A stretch of DNA of 64,000 nucleotides from Sphingobacterium allocomposti (GTDB taxonomy: Bacteria; Bacteroidota; Bacteroidia; Sphingobacteriales; Sphingobacteriaceae). The notes beneath the pieces are model-generated. The model saw only the letters and a list, made by a program, of their open reading frames with translations, ran no database searches and was not told the origin of the DNA. The position numbers were made by a program, and so were the translations under genes. Of this stretch, positions 36,044 to 45,350 are shown one piece after another (within the stretch, counting starts at the first letter, position 1; the number at the start of each line of letters is the position of its first letter). The stretch covers positions 1-64,000 of the forward strand of contig NZ_VNHX01000012.1 in NCBI RefSeq assembly GCF_008124885.1, in the 5' to 3' direction.

Positions 36044-37189
36044 TTATTCGAAGTATTCTTTGATACGTTCAAAAAACGACTTTTCGCTCTTGCCTGGCTG
36101 TGGTTTGAAATTAGCCGAGTTTTTCAGCTTCTCCAATAGCGAACGTTCCTCCGGAGAAACAACCTTGGGTGTCCAGACGTTCACGTACACCAACTGATCG
36201 CCCTTGTGGTAGGAGTTTACTTCGGGAACACCTTTTCCTTTCAGGCGTAATATTTTACCTCCTTGTGTTCCGGGATCAATCTTTATCTTCGCCTTACCGT
36301 CTATCGTAGGAATCTCTACGCTGGTTCCGAGCGCTGCATCTGCAAAATTAATATATAGGTCGTAAATTACATTGATACCGTCCCGTTTCAATGTTTCGTG
36401 CGGTACCTCTTCGACGAGAATAATCAGATCGCCCGGTATACCTCCGCGGGGGGCCGCATTACCTTTTCCGCTCATGGATAATTGCATTCCTTCGCTGACG
36501 CCCGCTGGAATATTAATGGCAATTGTTTCCTCACCTCTTTCGAGTCCTTCGCCCTTACACGACGTACATTTTGACGTAATCTCCACGCCTTCGCCGTTAC
36601 AGGTAGGACAGGTGCTGGTGGTCTGCATCTGACCAAGTATCGTATTCGTTACGCGACGGACCGACCCGGACCCGCCACAGGTACTACAGGTATGGTAAGA
36701 AGCTTTATCTTTAGCGCCCGTTCCGCCACACGTACGGCAGTGCACCTGTTTGTTTACCTTTACCTTCTTTTCAACACCTTTGGCTATTTCTTCCAACGTA
36801 AGTTTCACCTTGATACGGAGATTTGTTCCCCGTTGTACACGGCGTCCGCCGCCACGGGATCCACCTCCGAAGAAGCTTTCAAACGGACTTCCTCCACCGA
36901 AAATATCACCGAACTGGCTGAAAATGTCATCCATGTTCATGCCTCCGCCTCCAAAGCCGGCACCTGAGTTTCCTGCGTGACCGAACTGGTCATAGCGTTG
37001 ACGCTTCTCGGGGTTACTTAATATTTCATATGCTTCTGCGGCTTGTTTAAATTTCTCTTCCGCATCCTTATCGTCAGGATTTTTATCCGGGTGGTATTTG
37101 ATCGCCAGCTTACGGTAGGCTGATTTTATCTCCGAAGCGTCTGCTGTCCTCGAAACCCCCAAAATATCATAATAATCTCTCTTAGCCAT
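36044..37189 (-). CDS. dnaJ: Molecular chaperone DnaJ
   Basis: 381 residues, full-length type I Hsp40, the cochaperone that stimulates DnaK ATPase. J-domain with HPD in YHPDKNPDD; glycine/phenylalanine-rich region (~75-125); four zinc-finger repeats [24 protein letters not shown] and CTSCKGEG; C-terminal substrate-binding domains. The repeats all keep both cysteines. Starts 4 bp after grpE, and dnaK is absent from the window. Confidence 0.97.
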   Translation of the reverse strand: MAKRDYYDILGVSRTADASEIKSAYRKLAIKYHPDKNPDDKDAEEKFKQAAEAYEILSNPEKRQRYDQFGHAGNSGAGFGGGGMNMDDIFSQFGDIFGGGSPFESFFGGGSRGGGRRVQRGTNLRIKVKLTLEEIAKGVEKKVKVNKQVHCRTCGGTGAKDKASYHTCSTCGGSGSVRRVTNTILGQMQTTSTCPTCNGEGVEITSKCTSCKGEGLERGEETIAINIPAGVSEGMQLSMSGKGNAAPRGGIPGDLIILVEEVPHETLKRDGINVIYDLYINFADAALGTSVEIPTIDGKAKIKIDPGTQGGKILRLKGKGVPEVNSYHKGDQLVYVNVWTPKVVSPEERSLLEKLKNSANFKPQPGKSEKSFFERIKEYFE

Positions 37190-37193
37190 CTTC

Positions 37194-37736
37194 TTATTGA
37201 CCTATTACTACCTTTGCAAACCGGATAACCTTATCATTCAGGAAATATCCTTTTTCAACTACATCTATCACCTTGTTCTTCATATCTTCCGAAGGTGCAG
37301 GAATCGCCGTAATAGCTTCTTGATATTCAGGATCGAACGGTTGACCGATAACATCCTCCATCTCTTTCAATCCTTCCTGCGCGAGTGTTTTCTTGAACTT
37401 CTGGCTGACCAGCTCCACGCCCTGTTTTACGGATTCGATTTCCTGCGCGGTCTGCATGGCACCCAATGCTCTGTCCAGATCGTCCAAAATGGGCAGAAGT
37501 TTACCCAACACGTCCTTACTGGCCGACTGAATAAGTTCAACGCGTTCTTTTGATGTTCTTTTCTTATAGTTATCGAACTCAGCAAACAGACGTGTATACT
37601 TGTCGTTCGCGAGTGCCAGTTCTTGCTGTAAACGCTGCTCTATGCTTTCTTCCGAATTTTCAACTTCTTGCTCCGCAGGCTGGTCGGCCTGGTTTAGATT
37701 TTCATCCTGAATATTGTTTTCCTGTTCGTTCATCAT
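37194..37736 (-). CDS. grpE: Nucleotide exchange factor GrpE
   Basis: 180 residues. Promotes ADP release from DnaK. Acidic disordered N-terminus (~1-40), a coiled coil (~40-75) with [22 protein letters not shown], and the C-terminal beta domain [13 protein letters not shown] ... [21 protein letters not shown]. Same operon as dnaJ. Confidence 0.95.
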   Translation of the reverse strand: MMNEQENNIQDENLNQADQPAEQEVENSEESIEQRLQQELALANDKYTRLFAEFDNYKKRTSKERVELIQSASKDVLGKLLPILDDLDRALGAMQTAQEIESVKQGVELVSQKFKKTLAQEGLKEMEDVIGQPFDPEYQEAITAIPAPSEDMKNKVIDVVEKGYFLNDKVIRFAKVVIGQ

Positions 37737-37872
37737 TTCTTAATATATACCTACGTTATACCTTTCGTCAAGGGTTCAATAATATTGCCAGTATGCCACA
37801 AACCGACACCCTGTCAGTTCATCCGCAGATAAACCATCAAAATGTCGGCTTTGAGGATTTTATGTCAGTACG

Positions 37873-38553
37873 CTAAATAGTAACGTTGTCGTACAACGCC
37901 GTGTCGGCTGTCTTGATGATCCTGGCGGGCATATTTTTGATAATCTGATAATCGTGCGTCGCCATTAGGACCGCCGTTCCTGCCGACGCGATGTCCCGCA
38001 GCAACAACACAATCTCTTCTGAGGTCGCAGGATCCAGGTTCCCGGTGGGCTCATCCGCCAAAATAATTTCCGGGTTATTAAGCAACGCACGGGCGATAAC
38101 GACGCGCTGCTGCTCACCTCCAGAAAGCTCATGAGGCATCTTGCGAAGCTTCGAGCGCAGCCCAACTTTCTCAAGCACATCGAGCATCCGGCTCTCAATT
38201 AGCCCCCGTTCCGTCCATCCCGTGGCCTTTAACGCGAACTCGAGGTTCTTCTCTACCGTACGGTCGTTTAATAAATGAAAATCCTGGAACACAATGCCCA
38301 GTTTCCGACGAAGATAAGGGACATCGTTCTCATGCAGCTTTTTCAGATCAAATCCTGCAACCATACCTTCACCGCTACCGATATATAAATCGCCGTAAAT
38401 AATCTTTAGCAAGCTACTCTTTCCGGTGCCGGACTGACCGATCAGGTAAATAAATTCGCCCTGACTGATATCCAGATTAACGTGAGAAAGAACCAGATGT
38501 TTCTGTTGATAAATATCTACGTTTTTTAATTTAATAACCGTGTTTTCTACCAT
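37873..38553 (-). CDS. ftsE: Cell division ABC ATPase FtsE
   Basis: 226 residues. Pairs with the membrane protein FtsX to activate peptidoglycan hydrolases at the septum. Walker A GQSGTGKSS, signature LSGGEQQRV, Walker B IILADEPTGNLDP and H-loop MATHDYQI are intact. The short N-terminal extension and the EGMVAGFDLKKLHENDVPYLRRKLGIVFQ region agree with FtsE rather than LolD. ftsX is not next to it, a common situation in Bacteroidota. Preceded by a 67-residue conserved gene with a 9-bp gap. Confidence 0.9.
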   Translation of the reverse strand: MVENTVIKLKNVDIYQQKHLVLSHVNLDISQGEFIYLIGQSGTGKSSLLKIIYGDLYIGSGEGMVAGFDLKKLHENDVPYLRRKLGIVFQDFHLLNDRTVEKNLEFALKATGWTERGLIESRMLDVLEKVGLRSKLRKMPHELSGGEQQRVVIARALLNNPEIILADEPTGNLDPATSEEIVLLLRDIASAGTAVLMATHDYQIIKNMPARIIKTADTALYDNVTI

Positions 38554-38562
38554 AGTATACGT

Positions 38563-38766
38563 CTATACGTCAATTTTCTTTATCTGACCAAAAGGCATTT
38601 CCTTTACGATCCGCATAATGTAATCAGCTTTATCTCCGAGACCTATTTTCTCCAAGGACTTATCGGGCCTGTCCACCCGAAAATATGCTAGCAAGGTAAA
38701 CGCTTCGTCCCTCAACTGTACGTAGTCAGGGATTTTCGCCACACCTTTTACTTTAATAACATACAT
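38563..38766 (-). CDS. Small conserved protein, upstream of ftsE
   Basis: 67 residues, a compact alpha/beta domain beginning MYVIKVKGVAKIPDYVQLRD, with no recognised family. The 9-bp gap to ftsE implies co-transcription. No membrane helix or signal peptide. Function unknown. Confidence 0.6.
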   Translation of the reverse strand: MYVIKVKGVAKIPDYVQLRDEAFTLLAYFRVDRPDKSLEKIGLGDKADYIMRIVKEMPFGQIKKIDV

Positions 38767-38808
38767 TGAACAAAGTTAAACTTTTTTGTCAAACCAGCCA
38801 CGTTTAAA

Positions 38809-39831
38809 TTACTTATCCGCGGCATGAGCAAAAAGAAAGCGGAGAACATCTACACCATCTGCATAATCTGTCAGACCGGGACACTGGCTGTTACCTAAAG
38901 AAAACGTTGGAATAGCGGTTTCTATTGTTGCTTCCGTAACTAAACATTGAATATGCCCGGCGTCGGCGGACAGCCGTGAAGCCGCCGCATCCAAATTTTC
39001 GTACTCTTCGAAAAAGACGACACCTAAAGGGGAAGCCATTCGGGGATCTTCTTTCAAGAGCAGGAATCCGTTGTCGAAATGCCGGTCTTTATTGATTAAA
39101 TAGATAGATTTGTTGTAGTCGTAATTATTGCGGTACTTGTGATGGTTGCCAACGTCGCTGAAACCTTCTATAGCTTCGAAAAAACGGGACATATCATATC
39201 CCTGGGGCACAAGAAGTTTAGAGACAGACCTGCAGCCTAAGCCGAAATAGTCGAAGATATCGTATCCAAGCCGCGTCAGTGCCTCTTTGTCTTCTTCGCC
39301 GGTCAACAACGCCACCGAATTCCTATTTTTCCGTATGATATGGGGCTTCTTTCCAAAATAGTATTCAAAGTAACGCGAGCTGTTGGTACTTCCGGTTGCA
39401 ATAATGAGGTCGAAGTCCGAAAGGCGTTCTACAAGCTGGATTTTCTGAGCAAAGGCGGGGGCGATCTGCACCAGCTTCTCTAACACAAAAGTAGTCAGAC
39501 CGGCGTCGTCTGACGATACCTTAATCTGTGCATGGAAGCCGGACAGCAGTACGCACATGATGTCGTGAAACCCTACCAGCGGGACGTTCCCCGCTAAAAT
39601 CAGACCGACCACGCGCGCCGACGAGATATCGGGATACGAGGATAACCAGCTTTCAAGTTTTTCTTCCGTTAGGTTTTCACATATCGCTCGCACCTGTTTA
39701 CGAACGTTATCTGGAGTATACCAGGGATTTTTAACCGCTGCTATGGCTAACCTGTCGCCGATTTCCCTGCTGTCGGAAAGCAAAAAATCACCGAGGGCAA
39801 CAAAAGCCTCTATTCGTTGTTTCTTTGTCAA
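38809..39831 (-). CDS. LuxC-type acyl-CoA reductase
   Basis: About 340 residues. The frame is open far upstream, over the divergent ferredoxin gene, but homology begins at TKKQRIEAFVALGDFLL, so a TTG at 39831 is the best start (an ATT is also near). Reduces acyl-CoA or acyl-protein to aldehyde with NADPH. The nucleophilic cysteine lies in FDYFGLGCRSVSKLLVPQG, and IIATGSTNSSRYFEYYFG is the aldehyde-dehydrogenase-like pocket. luxD/luxE and luciferase genes are absent, so bioluminescence is not implied. Confidence 0.8.
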   Translation of the reverse strand: MTKKQRIEAFVALGDFLLSDSREIGDRLAIAAVKNPWYTPDNVRKQVRAICENLTEEKLESWLSSYPDISSARVVGLILAGNVPLVGFHDIMCVLLSGFHAQIKVSSDDAGLTTFVLEKLVQIAPAFAQKIQLVERLSDFDLIIATGSTNSSRYFEYYFGKKPHIIRKNRNSVALLTGEEDKEALTRLGYDIFDYFGLGCRSVSKLLVPQGYDMSRFFEAIEGFSDVGNHHKYRNNYDYNKSIYLINKDRHFDNGFLLLKEDPRMASPLGVVFFEEYENLDAAASRLSADAGHIQCLVTEATIETAIPTFSLGNSQCPGLTDYADGVDVLRFLFAHAADK

Positions 39832-39870
39832 AATGTTTCTATTTAGAATGGTTCTGATATTTTTTTCAAG

Positions 39871-39908
39871 TATCTTTGCGTGTCTATAAGAAATTACTAC
39901 TAACTTTG
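39871..39908 (+). promoter_or_regulatory. Two candidate -7 boxes upstream of ferredoxin
   Basis: TATCTTTG (39871-39878) and TAACTTTG (39901-39908) each match TAnnTTTG exactly. TTTG at 39875-39878 lies 22 bp before the second. The ferredoxin ATG is 62 bp after the second box. Confidence 0.45.
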
Positions 39909-39970
39909 TATAGTATTGAAAATATAGACGGGACAAAATTAGGTTATTTATTATAATTGTGAGGTTATAA

Positions 39971-40321
39971 ATGGCAATTAAAATTACGGATGAGTGTATA
40001 AATTGTGGAGCATGCGAGCCCGAATGCCCAAACAATGCGATATATGACGCGGGTGTAAGCTGGAAGTTTTCGGATGGAACAGCTTTAGACGGAGTTATCG
40101 ATTTTGGCGACGGAGTGACGTTGGACGCCAATGCACCGCAGGAAGCAATTTCCAACGAGGTTTACTATATAGTGTCAGATAAGTGTACGGAGTGTGTAGG
40201 TTTTCACGACGAACCGCAATGTGCGGCCGTATGCCCGGTAGACTGTTGCGTGGAAGATGAAGAAGTTGTGGAGACAGAGGAAGAACTTTTAGCTAAAAAG
40301 GCATGGTTGCATGCGGAGTAA
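39971..40321 (+). CDS. Ferredoxin, 2[4Fe-4S] dicluster type
   Basis: 116 residues. Low-potential electron carrier. First cluster ligands CINCGACEPECP; second cluster CTECVGFHDEPQCAAVCPVDC with the usual spaced cysteines. A ~45-residue insertion between the clusters and an acidic C-terminal extension (EDEEVVETEEELLAKKAW) match the Bacteroidota Alvin-type ferredoxins. Divergent from the acyl-CoA reductase; the two may be functionally linked as reductant supply (inference). A terminator follows. Confidence 0.92.
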   Translation: MAIKITDECINCGACEPECPNNAIYDAGVSWKFSDGTALDGVIDFGDGVTLDANAPQEAISNEVYYIVSDKCTECVGFHDEPQCAAVCPVDCCVEDEEVVETEEELLAKKAWLHAE

Positions 40322-40344
40322 AAGCCTGAACTGTTTAAGATAGA

Positions 40345-40375
40345 CAAAACACTGCCAAAAGCGGTGTTTTTTTTG
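40345..40375 (+). terminator. Terminator of the ferredoxin gene
   Basis: AAAACACTGC pairs with GCGGTGTTTT (one G-T pair) around CAAAA, ending in a run of T. Confidence 0.8.
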
Positions 40376-40403
40376 CATATAACGTATTTAATACAGTATC
40401 CGA

Positions 40404-40434
40404 TTTGGGATACAGGCCGTTTTTTCTATTTTTG
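40404..40434 (+). promoter_or_regulatory. Consensus Bacteroidota promoter for the symporter gene
   Basis: TTTG (40404-40407), 19 bp, TATTTTTG (40427-40434): a perfect match to TTTG-N19-TAnnTTTG. A 15-bp dyad GTTTCTT-T-AAGAAAC (40434-40448) overlaps the expected start site and could be an operator. Confidence 0.75.
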
Positions 40435-40463
40435 TTTCTTTAAGAAACAAAAAACACAATTAA

Positions 40464-41906
40464 ATGCTAAAAAAACAAGTAGGTGTTATTACCCTTTTTA
40501 CTGTTTCGATCGCCATTATTCTTACCTTAATCTATGAATTTAACTGGTTTTCCATCCATCCTGATTTTATGATGGTTGTCCGGTGGGTCGTCGCGGCAGT
40601 TTTAACGTTAAACGCCGTTGCCCGCAAAAATCTAACGACCTGGATACTGACCTGCTTGGTTCTGGGAGTCTTCGTCGGACTCGACTTTCCGGATCTGGCC
40701 CGCGCCATGCAGCCGCTCTCCCAGGGTTTTATTAAACTCGTAAAAACAATCGTTGGCCCAATTCTCTTTGCCACGCTGGTTTACGGTATTGCGGGCCATT
40801 CTGATCTGAAATCCGTAGGTCGCATGGCATGGAAGTCTATGCTGTATTTTTTCTGCGCAACGTCCTGTGCTATTTTCATAGGGCTGATTGTCATTAATAT
40901 TACGCAGGCGGGGGTAGGAGTGGATGTGGCACATATGCCGCACGAGGAACTCCCTGCGATGTCTACGATTGCCGACGCTGACCAAAAGGCCTTGGAGCAT
41001 ATCGCTCCGCAAGCACATGGCGTATATAAGTTTAACGCATTTATCCGGGACACATTCCCCGAAAATATCGTCAAAGCAGTATATGAAAACAAAGTGTTGC
41101 AAATTGTGGTATTCGGCGTGATTTTCGGCATAGGCCTCGCCCTTGTAGAGGAGAAAAAGCGGAAACCGCTGGTCGACTTCACGGAGAGCTTGTCTGAAGC
41201 GATGTTCAAATTCACGAACATCGTCATGCTGTTCGCTCCGATAGGCGTTGGGGCAGCAATGGCCTATACGGTGGGACATCTTGGCGTCGATATCCTGAAA
41301 AACCTCTTCATGCTTCTCGGCAGCCTATACCTTGCACTTCTTTTATTTCTTTCGTGTATTCTGCTGCCTATTGCCCTGTTTCTTAAAGTCCCTATCCGTC
41401 AGTTTATCCACGCAATAAAGGAACCTGTCTCTATCGCTTTTGCTACAACGAGTTCCGATGCGGCACTGCCAAAAGCGATGAATGCCATGGAAAAGTTCGG
41501 CGTGCCCAGAAAGATAGTCTCGTTCGTTATTCCAACGGGCTATAGCTTTAACCTCGACGGTACCTCGTTATACCTTTCCTTGGCATCTATATTCGTCGCA
41601 CAGGCCGCAGGCATACCGCTGTCCATCGGGCAGCAGTTATTAATCGCGTTTACGCTGATGATTACTTCGAAGGGTGTAGCCGCCGTGCCTAGAGCCTCGT
41701 TGATCGTTCTGATTGCCACTGCGGATCAGTTCGGGCTGCCGACATTCGTTATTGCCGCTATTCTAGGTATTGACGAGCTCATGGATATGGCGAGAACGTC
41801 GGTCAATGTTATCGGGAACTGCCTTGCTACGGTTGTCGTCGCTAAATGGGAAGGTGAGTTTGATGAAGAAGCGCCTTTTAAGATGGACGATACTTCCGAG
41901 GTATAG
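40464..41906 (+). CDS. Dicarboxylate/amino acid:cation symporter (DAACS/GltP type)
   Basis: 480 residues, about 8 transmembrane helices with re-entrant loops. Sodium- or proton-coupled uptake of glutamate, aspartate or C4-dicarboxylates. Signature re-entrant loop ATTSSDAALPKAMNAMEKFG and FVIPTGYSFNLDGTSLYLSL, and the substrate-site DELMDMARTSVNVIGN in helix 8. A perfect promoter lies 30 bp before the ATG. Single gene between two terminators. Confidence 0.93.
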   Translation: MLKKQVGVITLFTVSIAIILTLIYEFNWFSIHPDFMMVVRWVVAAVLTLNAVARKNLTTWILTCLVLGVFVGLDFPDLARAMQPLSQGFIKLVKTIVGPILFATLVYGIAGHSDLKSVGRMAWKSMLYFFCATSCAIFIGLIVINITQAGVGVDVAHMPHEELPAMSTIADADQKALEHIAPQAHGVYKFNAFIRDTFPENIVKAVYENKVLQIVVFGVIFGIGLALVEEKKRKPLVDFTESLSEAMFKFTNIVMLFAPIGVGAAMAYTVGHLGVDILKNLFMLLGSLYLALLLFLSCILLPIALFLKVPIRQFIHAIKEPVSIAFATTSSDAALPKAMNAMEKFGVPRKIVSFVIPTGYSFNLDGTSLYLSLASIFVAQAAGIPLSIGQQLLIAFTLMITSKGVAAVPRASLIVLIATADQFGLPTFVIAAILGIDELMDMARTSVNVIGNCLATVVVAKWEGEFDEEAPFKMDDTSEV

Positions 41907-41955
41907 ACGTGCCCAACGAGCTGGGGCAATATTTTATATAAAAATAACAAATCGC

Positions 41956-41997
41956 TCATAAAAAAAGCTGTATAATTCTATACAGCTTTTTTTATGA
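41956..41997. terminator. Bidirectional terminator between the symporter and speA
   Basis: A 19-bp perfect stem (TCATAAAAAAAGCTGTATA / TATACAGCTTTTTTTATGA) with 4-nt loop ATTC. T-runs lie on both strands, so it serves both convergent genes. Confidence 0.9.
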
Positions 41998-42063
41998 GGT
42001 ACGCTCTTCCGTGGTGCAAACGAAGAAAGAATCTACGACTGGTTTATCGTAGGAGAAGCGCAG

Positions 42064-43455
42064 CTATTGGTAACCTAGCAGCTTCATGACCTGTTTGGAG
42101 TTCTGCTCTTCGCCGAACACCTCGTAGTTGAAAGTTTCGTCGCGGTTCCGGCGTACAAGTACATGTTTAGGCGAAGGTAACAGACAGTGGTGAATGCCAC
42201 CGTAGCCGCTTAATACATCCTGGTAGGCTCCGGTATGAAAGAATCCTAAATACTGTACTTTTCTGGTTTTCGGCATGAACACGGAATTCATATGAGCTTC
42301 CTGATTGTAATAATCCTGTCCATCGCATGTGATACCGCCAAGATTCACCCGCTCATACTCCGAGTCCCAGTTGTTGATAGGCAATAGAATATACTTCTGG
42401 TTTAACGCCCAAACGTCAGGTAGATTTGTGATAAACGAACCATCAATCATAAACCACTTTTCCCGATCGTTCTGCTGTTTCCGTCCGAGCACCTTATATA
42501 ATATTCCGGAAGCCTCAGCCACCGTATATTTTCCAAACTCCGTTATAATATCCGGTTCCATCACTTCGTGGTGCGCACAGATCTGTTTGATGCGGTTAAC
42601 AATCTCATTAACCATGTATTCGTAATCAAAGTCGTGGACCAGCGAATCCTTAAAAGGCATACCTCCACCGATGTCGAGGGTATCGAGCTCAGGATTCACC
42701 TTTTTAAATTTACAATATAACGTGACGTATTTCTCCAATTCATTCCAGTAGTAGGGGGTATCGGAGATTCCGGAATTAATGAAAAAATGCAAAAGCTTAA
42801 CCTGGAAATTCGGGTTGTTTGCAATTTTATTATTGTAGAAGTCGATGACGTCTTCCATACGGATGCCCAGACGCGATGTATAAAACTGGGAGTCGGGCTG
42901 TTCTTCCGACGCGACACGGATACCTAACGCACAGGGCTCGTCCAATTCAATTTCATCGTCGTAGAGATTGAATTCCTCCTTGTTATCAAGTACCGGTATA
43001 ATATTTTTATACCCGTCGTGGATCATATCGATGATATACTGCTTGTACTGATATGTCTTGAAGCCGTTGCAGATTACGGTGATATCTTTCGTCACTGTGC
43101 CCGCACGCTCCAGGGAGTCGATCATCGGCATGTCAAAAGCCGAGGATGTTTCCAAATGTATATCGTTCTTGAGCGCTTCCTCCACGATATGTTTAAAGTG
43201 GGAGGACTTCGTACAGTAACAGTATTTATAAGTGCCGCGGTAGTCGTGTTTCAATATAGCGGTCTGAAACAATATCTTCGCCTGCTGAATTTTTTTACTG
43301 ACAATAGGTAGGTAGGTAAAACGCAAGGGCGTGCCATACGTCTCTATCATTTCCATCAAATTCAAATCGTGGAAGTACAATTCGTCGTCGATAATTTCGA
43401 ATCCGTCTTGCGGAAAACCAACACTTAAGTCAAGAAATTCCTGATAGCTTTGCAT
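42064..43455 (-). CDS. speA: Arginine decarboxylase (PLP-dependent, alanine racemase fold)
   Basis: 463 residues. Decarboxylates arginine to agmatine, the first step of polyamine synthesis. PLP lysine K83 in YCYCTKSSHFKHI; phosphate/glycine loop TLDIGGGMPFKDS; C-terminal beta domain. Shorter than proteobacterial SpeA and matching the Bacteroidota form. Faces argS (arginyl-tRNA synthetase) from the other side of a 109-bp gap, both enzymes using arginine. A TATCTTTG box (minus strand, 43472-43479) precedes it. Confidence 0.88.
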   Translation of the reverse strand: MQSYQEFLDLSVGFPQDGFEIIDDELYFHDLNLMEMIETYGTPLRFTYLPIVSKKIQQAKILFQTAILKHDYRGTYKYCYCTKSSHFKHIVEEALKNDIHLETSSAFDMPMIDSLERAGTVTKDITVICNGFKTYQYKQYIIDMIHDGYKNIIPVLDNKEEFNLYDDEIELDEPCALGIRVASEEQPDSQFYTSRLGIRMEDVIDFYNNKIANNPNFQVKLLHFFINSGISDTPYYWNELEKYVTLYCKFKKVNPELDTLDIGGGMPFKDSLVHDFDYEYMVNEIVNRIKQICAHHEVMEPDIITEFGKYTVAEASGILYKVLGRKQQNDREKWFMIDGSFITNLPDVWALNQKYILLPINNWDSEYERVNLGGITCDGQDYYNQEAHMNSVFMPKTRKVQYLGFFHTGAYQDVLSGYGGIHHCLLPSPKHVLVRRNRDETFNYEVFGEEQNSKQVMKLLGYQ

Positions 43456-43471
43456 TTTTTATTATTTTTGG

Positions 43472-43479
43472 CAAAGATA
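43472..43479 (-). promoter_or_regulatory. -7 box of speA
   Basis: Minus-strand TATCTTTG fits TAnnTTTG exactly, 16 bp before the ATG. Confidence 0.45.
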
Positions 43480-43564
43480 TACTTTCAGAATGAATACCTA
43501 ACTATCAGGGTTTATATTTTTCCAATTCATTATCAGAAAGTTATAAAAATTACGAAATAATTAC

Positions 43565-45349
43565 ATGGCTAATTTTATCCAACAGGCGTTAGTAGCGCAA
43601 ACCACCCAGGCAATTAAAGCTATCTATGGTACCGAATTCCCTGCTTCGCAGATCACCTTACAGGAAACGCGCAAGGAGTTTGAAGGACATATTACGGTAG
43701 TTGTATTTCCCGTGACGCGTGTTTCCAGGAAATCGCCCGAACAAACCGGGACTGATATCGGAAACTGGCTACAGGAAAACATGCCCGATATCGCAGGCTT
43801 CAATGTGATCAAGGGTTTCCTGAACATAAGTTTATCCGATAGCTATTGGATAGGAGTTGCCAATCAACAGCTGCTGGATGATAAATTCGGCATCTATCCG
43901 TCCAATGGAAAGAAGCTAATGGTGGAATACAGCTCGCCAAACACGAATAAGCCGTTGCACCTGGGCCATATACGGAATAATCTGCTCGGCTATTCGGTAG
44001 CTGAAATTTTAAAGGCTTACGGCTACGAAGTCGTAAAAGCCAATCTGGTTAACGACCGGGGAATACATATCTGTAAATCCATGTTGGCCTGGAAAAAATT
44101 CGGCAACGGCGAAACACCGGCTTCCACAGGCTTAAAGGGCGACCATCTGGTAGGCAAATATTACGTGGTCTTCGACAAAGCGTATAAAAAGGAAATCGAG
44201 CATCTGAAAGCGCAGGGCTCTTCTGAGGAGGAAGCTAAACGAAATGCGCCACTTATGCAGGAAGCACAGCGGATGCTACAGCGCTGGGAGGCTGGAGATG
44301 CAGAAGTCCTCGAACTGTGGAAGACCATGAACGGATGGGTATACGCCGGCTTTGAGACAACGTACAGACAGCTTGGCGTAGACTTTGATAAGTTTTACTA
44401 CGAGTCGGACACTTATTTGTTAGGTAAGGATATTATTCAGGAGGGGCTCGACAAAGGGGTTTTCTTCAAGAAAGAAGACAATTCGGTATGGATCGACCTC
44501 ACGGACGAAGGACTCGATCAGAAGCTGGTACTTCGCGGCGACGGCACGTCGGTGTATATCACGCAGGATCTGGGGACGGCACAGCTCAAATACGATGAGT
44601 TCAAAATGGATGAGTCTATTTACGTTGTAGGAAATGAGCAGGACTATCATTTCAAGGTGCTATTTCTTATTTTGAAAAAGCTTGGAAAACCTTGGGCCGA
44701 CGGCCTGTTCCATTTGTCCTACGGCATGGTTGATCTTCCTTCTGGAAAGATGAAATCGCGGGAAGGAACAGTGGTTGATGCCGACGATCTCATGAACGAA
44801 ATGCTGGAAACCGCAAAGGCCCGTACCGAAGAGCTTGGAAAGACCGAGGGCCTCACGGAAGAGGAGAAAGCTGCCTTGTACAATATTATCGGAATGGGTG
44901 CCCTGAAGTACTTTCTACTGAAGGTCGACCCCAAGAAACGGCTGTTATTTGACCCTGCTGAATCAGTAGACTTCCAAGGCCATACCGGACCATTTATACA
45001 ATACACGCACGCGCGCATCAAATCGGTGTTACGTAAAGCTTCTTTCAACAAGGAAACAGCTGTCGGCAACCCGGAACGGTTGTCGCCGTACGAACAGGAT
45101 CTTATCCAGTCCTTGGCAAACTACCCACTGGTATTGGAGGCGTCGGCTGCGGAATTTTCGCCGGCCCAGCTTGCAAATTATGCATACGAAGTCGCTAAAC
45201 TGTATAATAAATTTTACCACGAGGAAACCATCCTAAAAGCAGAAGACGAGGAAGTTAGAAACTTCCGCTTACACCTGTCTGCATCTGCCGCCCGTGTCAT
45301 TTCAGAAAGTATGCGTTTATTAGGCATACAGGTACCAGAACGTATGTAA
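43565..45349 (+). CDS. argS: Arginyl-tRNA synthetase
   Basis: 594 residues, standard length. Class I synthetase charging tRNA-Arg. HIGH-type motif NKPLHLGHIRNN and KMSKS-type motif SGKMKSREGTVV are present; the C-terminal anticodon-binding DALR domain is clear (FIQYTHARIKSVLRKA; YNKFYHEETIL). N-terminal Arg-specific additional domain (~1-115) also present. The oxidoreductase gene follows after one base. Confidence 0.97.
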   Translation: MANFIQQALVAQTTQAIKAIYGTEFPASQITLQETRKEFEGHITVVVFPVTRVSRKSPEQTGTDIGNWLQENMPDIAGFNVIKGFLNISLSDSYWIGVANQQLLDDKFGIYPSNGKKLMVEYSSPNTNKPLHLGHIRNNLLGYSVAEILKAYGYEVVKANLVNDRGIHICKSMLAWKKFGNGETPASTGLKGDHLVGKYYVVFDKAYKKEIEHLKAQGSSEEEAKRNAPLMQEAQRMLQRWEAGDAEVLELWKTMNGWVYAGFETTYRQLGVDFDKFYYESDTYLLGKDIIQEGLDKGVFFKKEDNSVWIDLTDEGLDQKLVLRGDGTSVYITQDLGTAQLKYDEFKMDESIYVVGNEQDYHFKVLFLILKKLGKPWADGLFHLSYGMVDLPSGKMKSREGTVVDADDLMNEMLETAKARTEELGKTEGLTEEEKAALYNIIGMGALKYFLLKVDPKKRLLFDPAESVDFQGHTGPFIQYTHARIKSVLRKASFNKETAVGNPERLSPYEQDLIQSLANYPLVLEASAAEFSPAQLANYAYEVAKLYNKFYHEETILKAEDEEVRNFRLHLSASAARVISESMRLLGIQVPERM

Positions 45350-45350
45350 A

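Noticed and set aside
38809-40155. Long form of the LuxC-type protein reaching to 40155
   Set aside because: The extra N-terminal ~108 residues run through the divergent ferredoxin gene and look unlike any acyl-CoA reductase; the real start is near 39831.
41956-41997. Inverted repeat as insertion-sequence end
   Set aside because: A 19-bp stem with T-runs on both strands between convergent genes is a bidirectional terminator.
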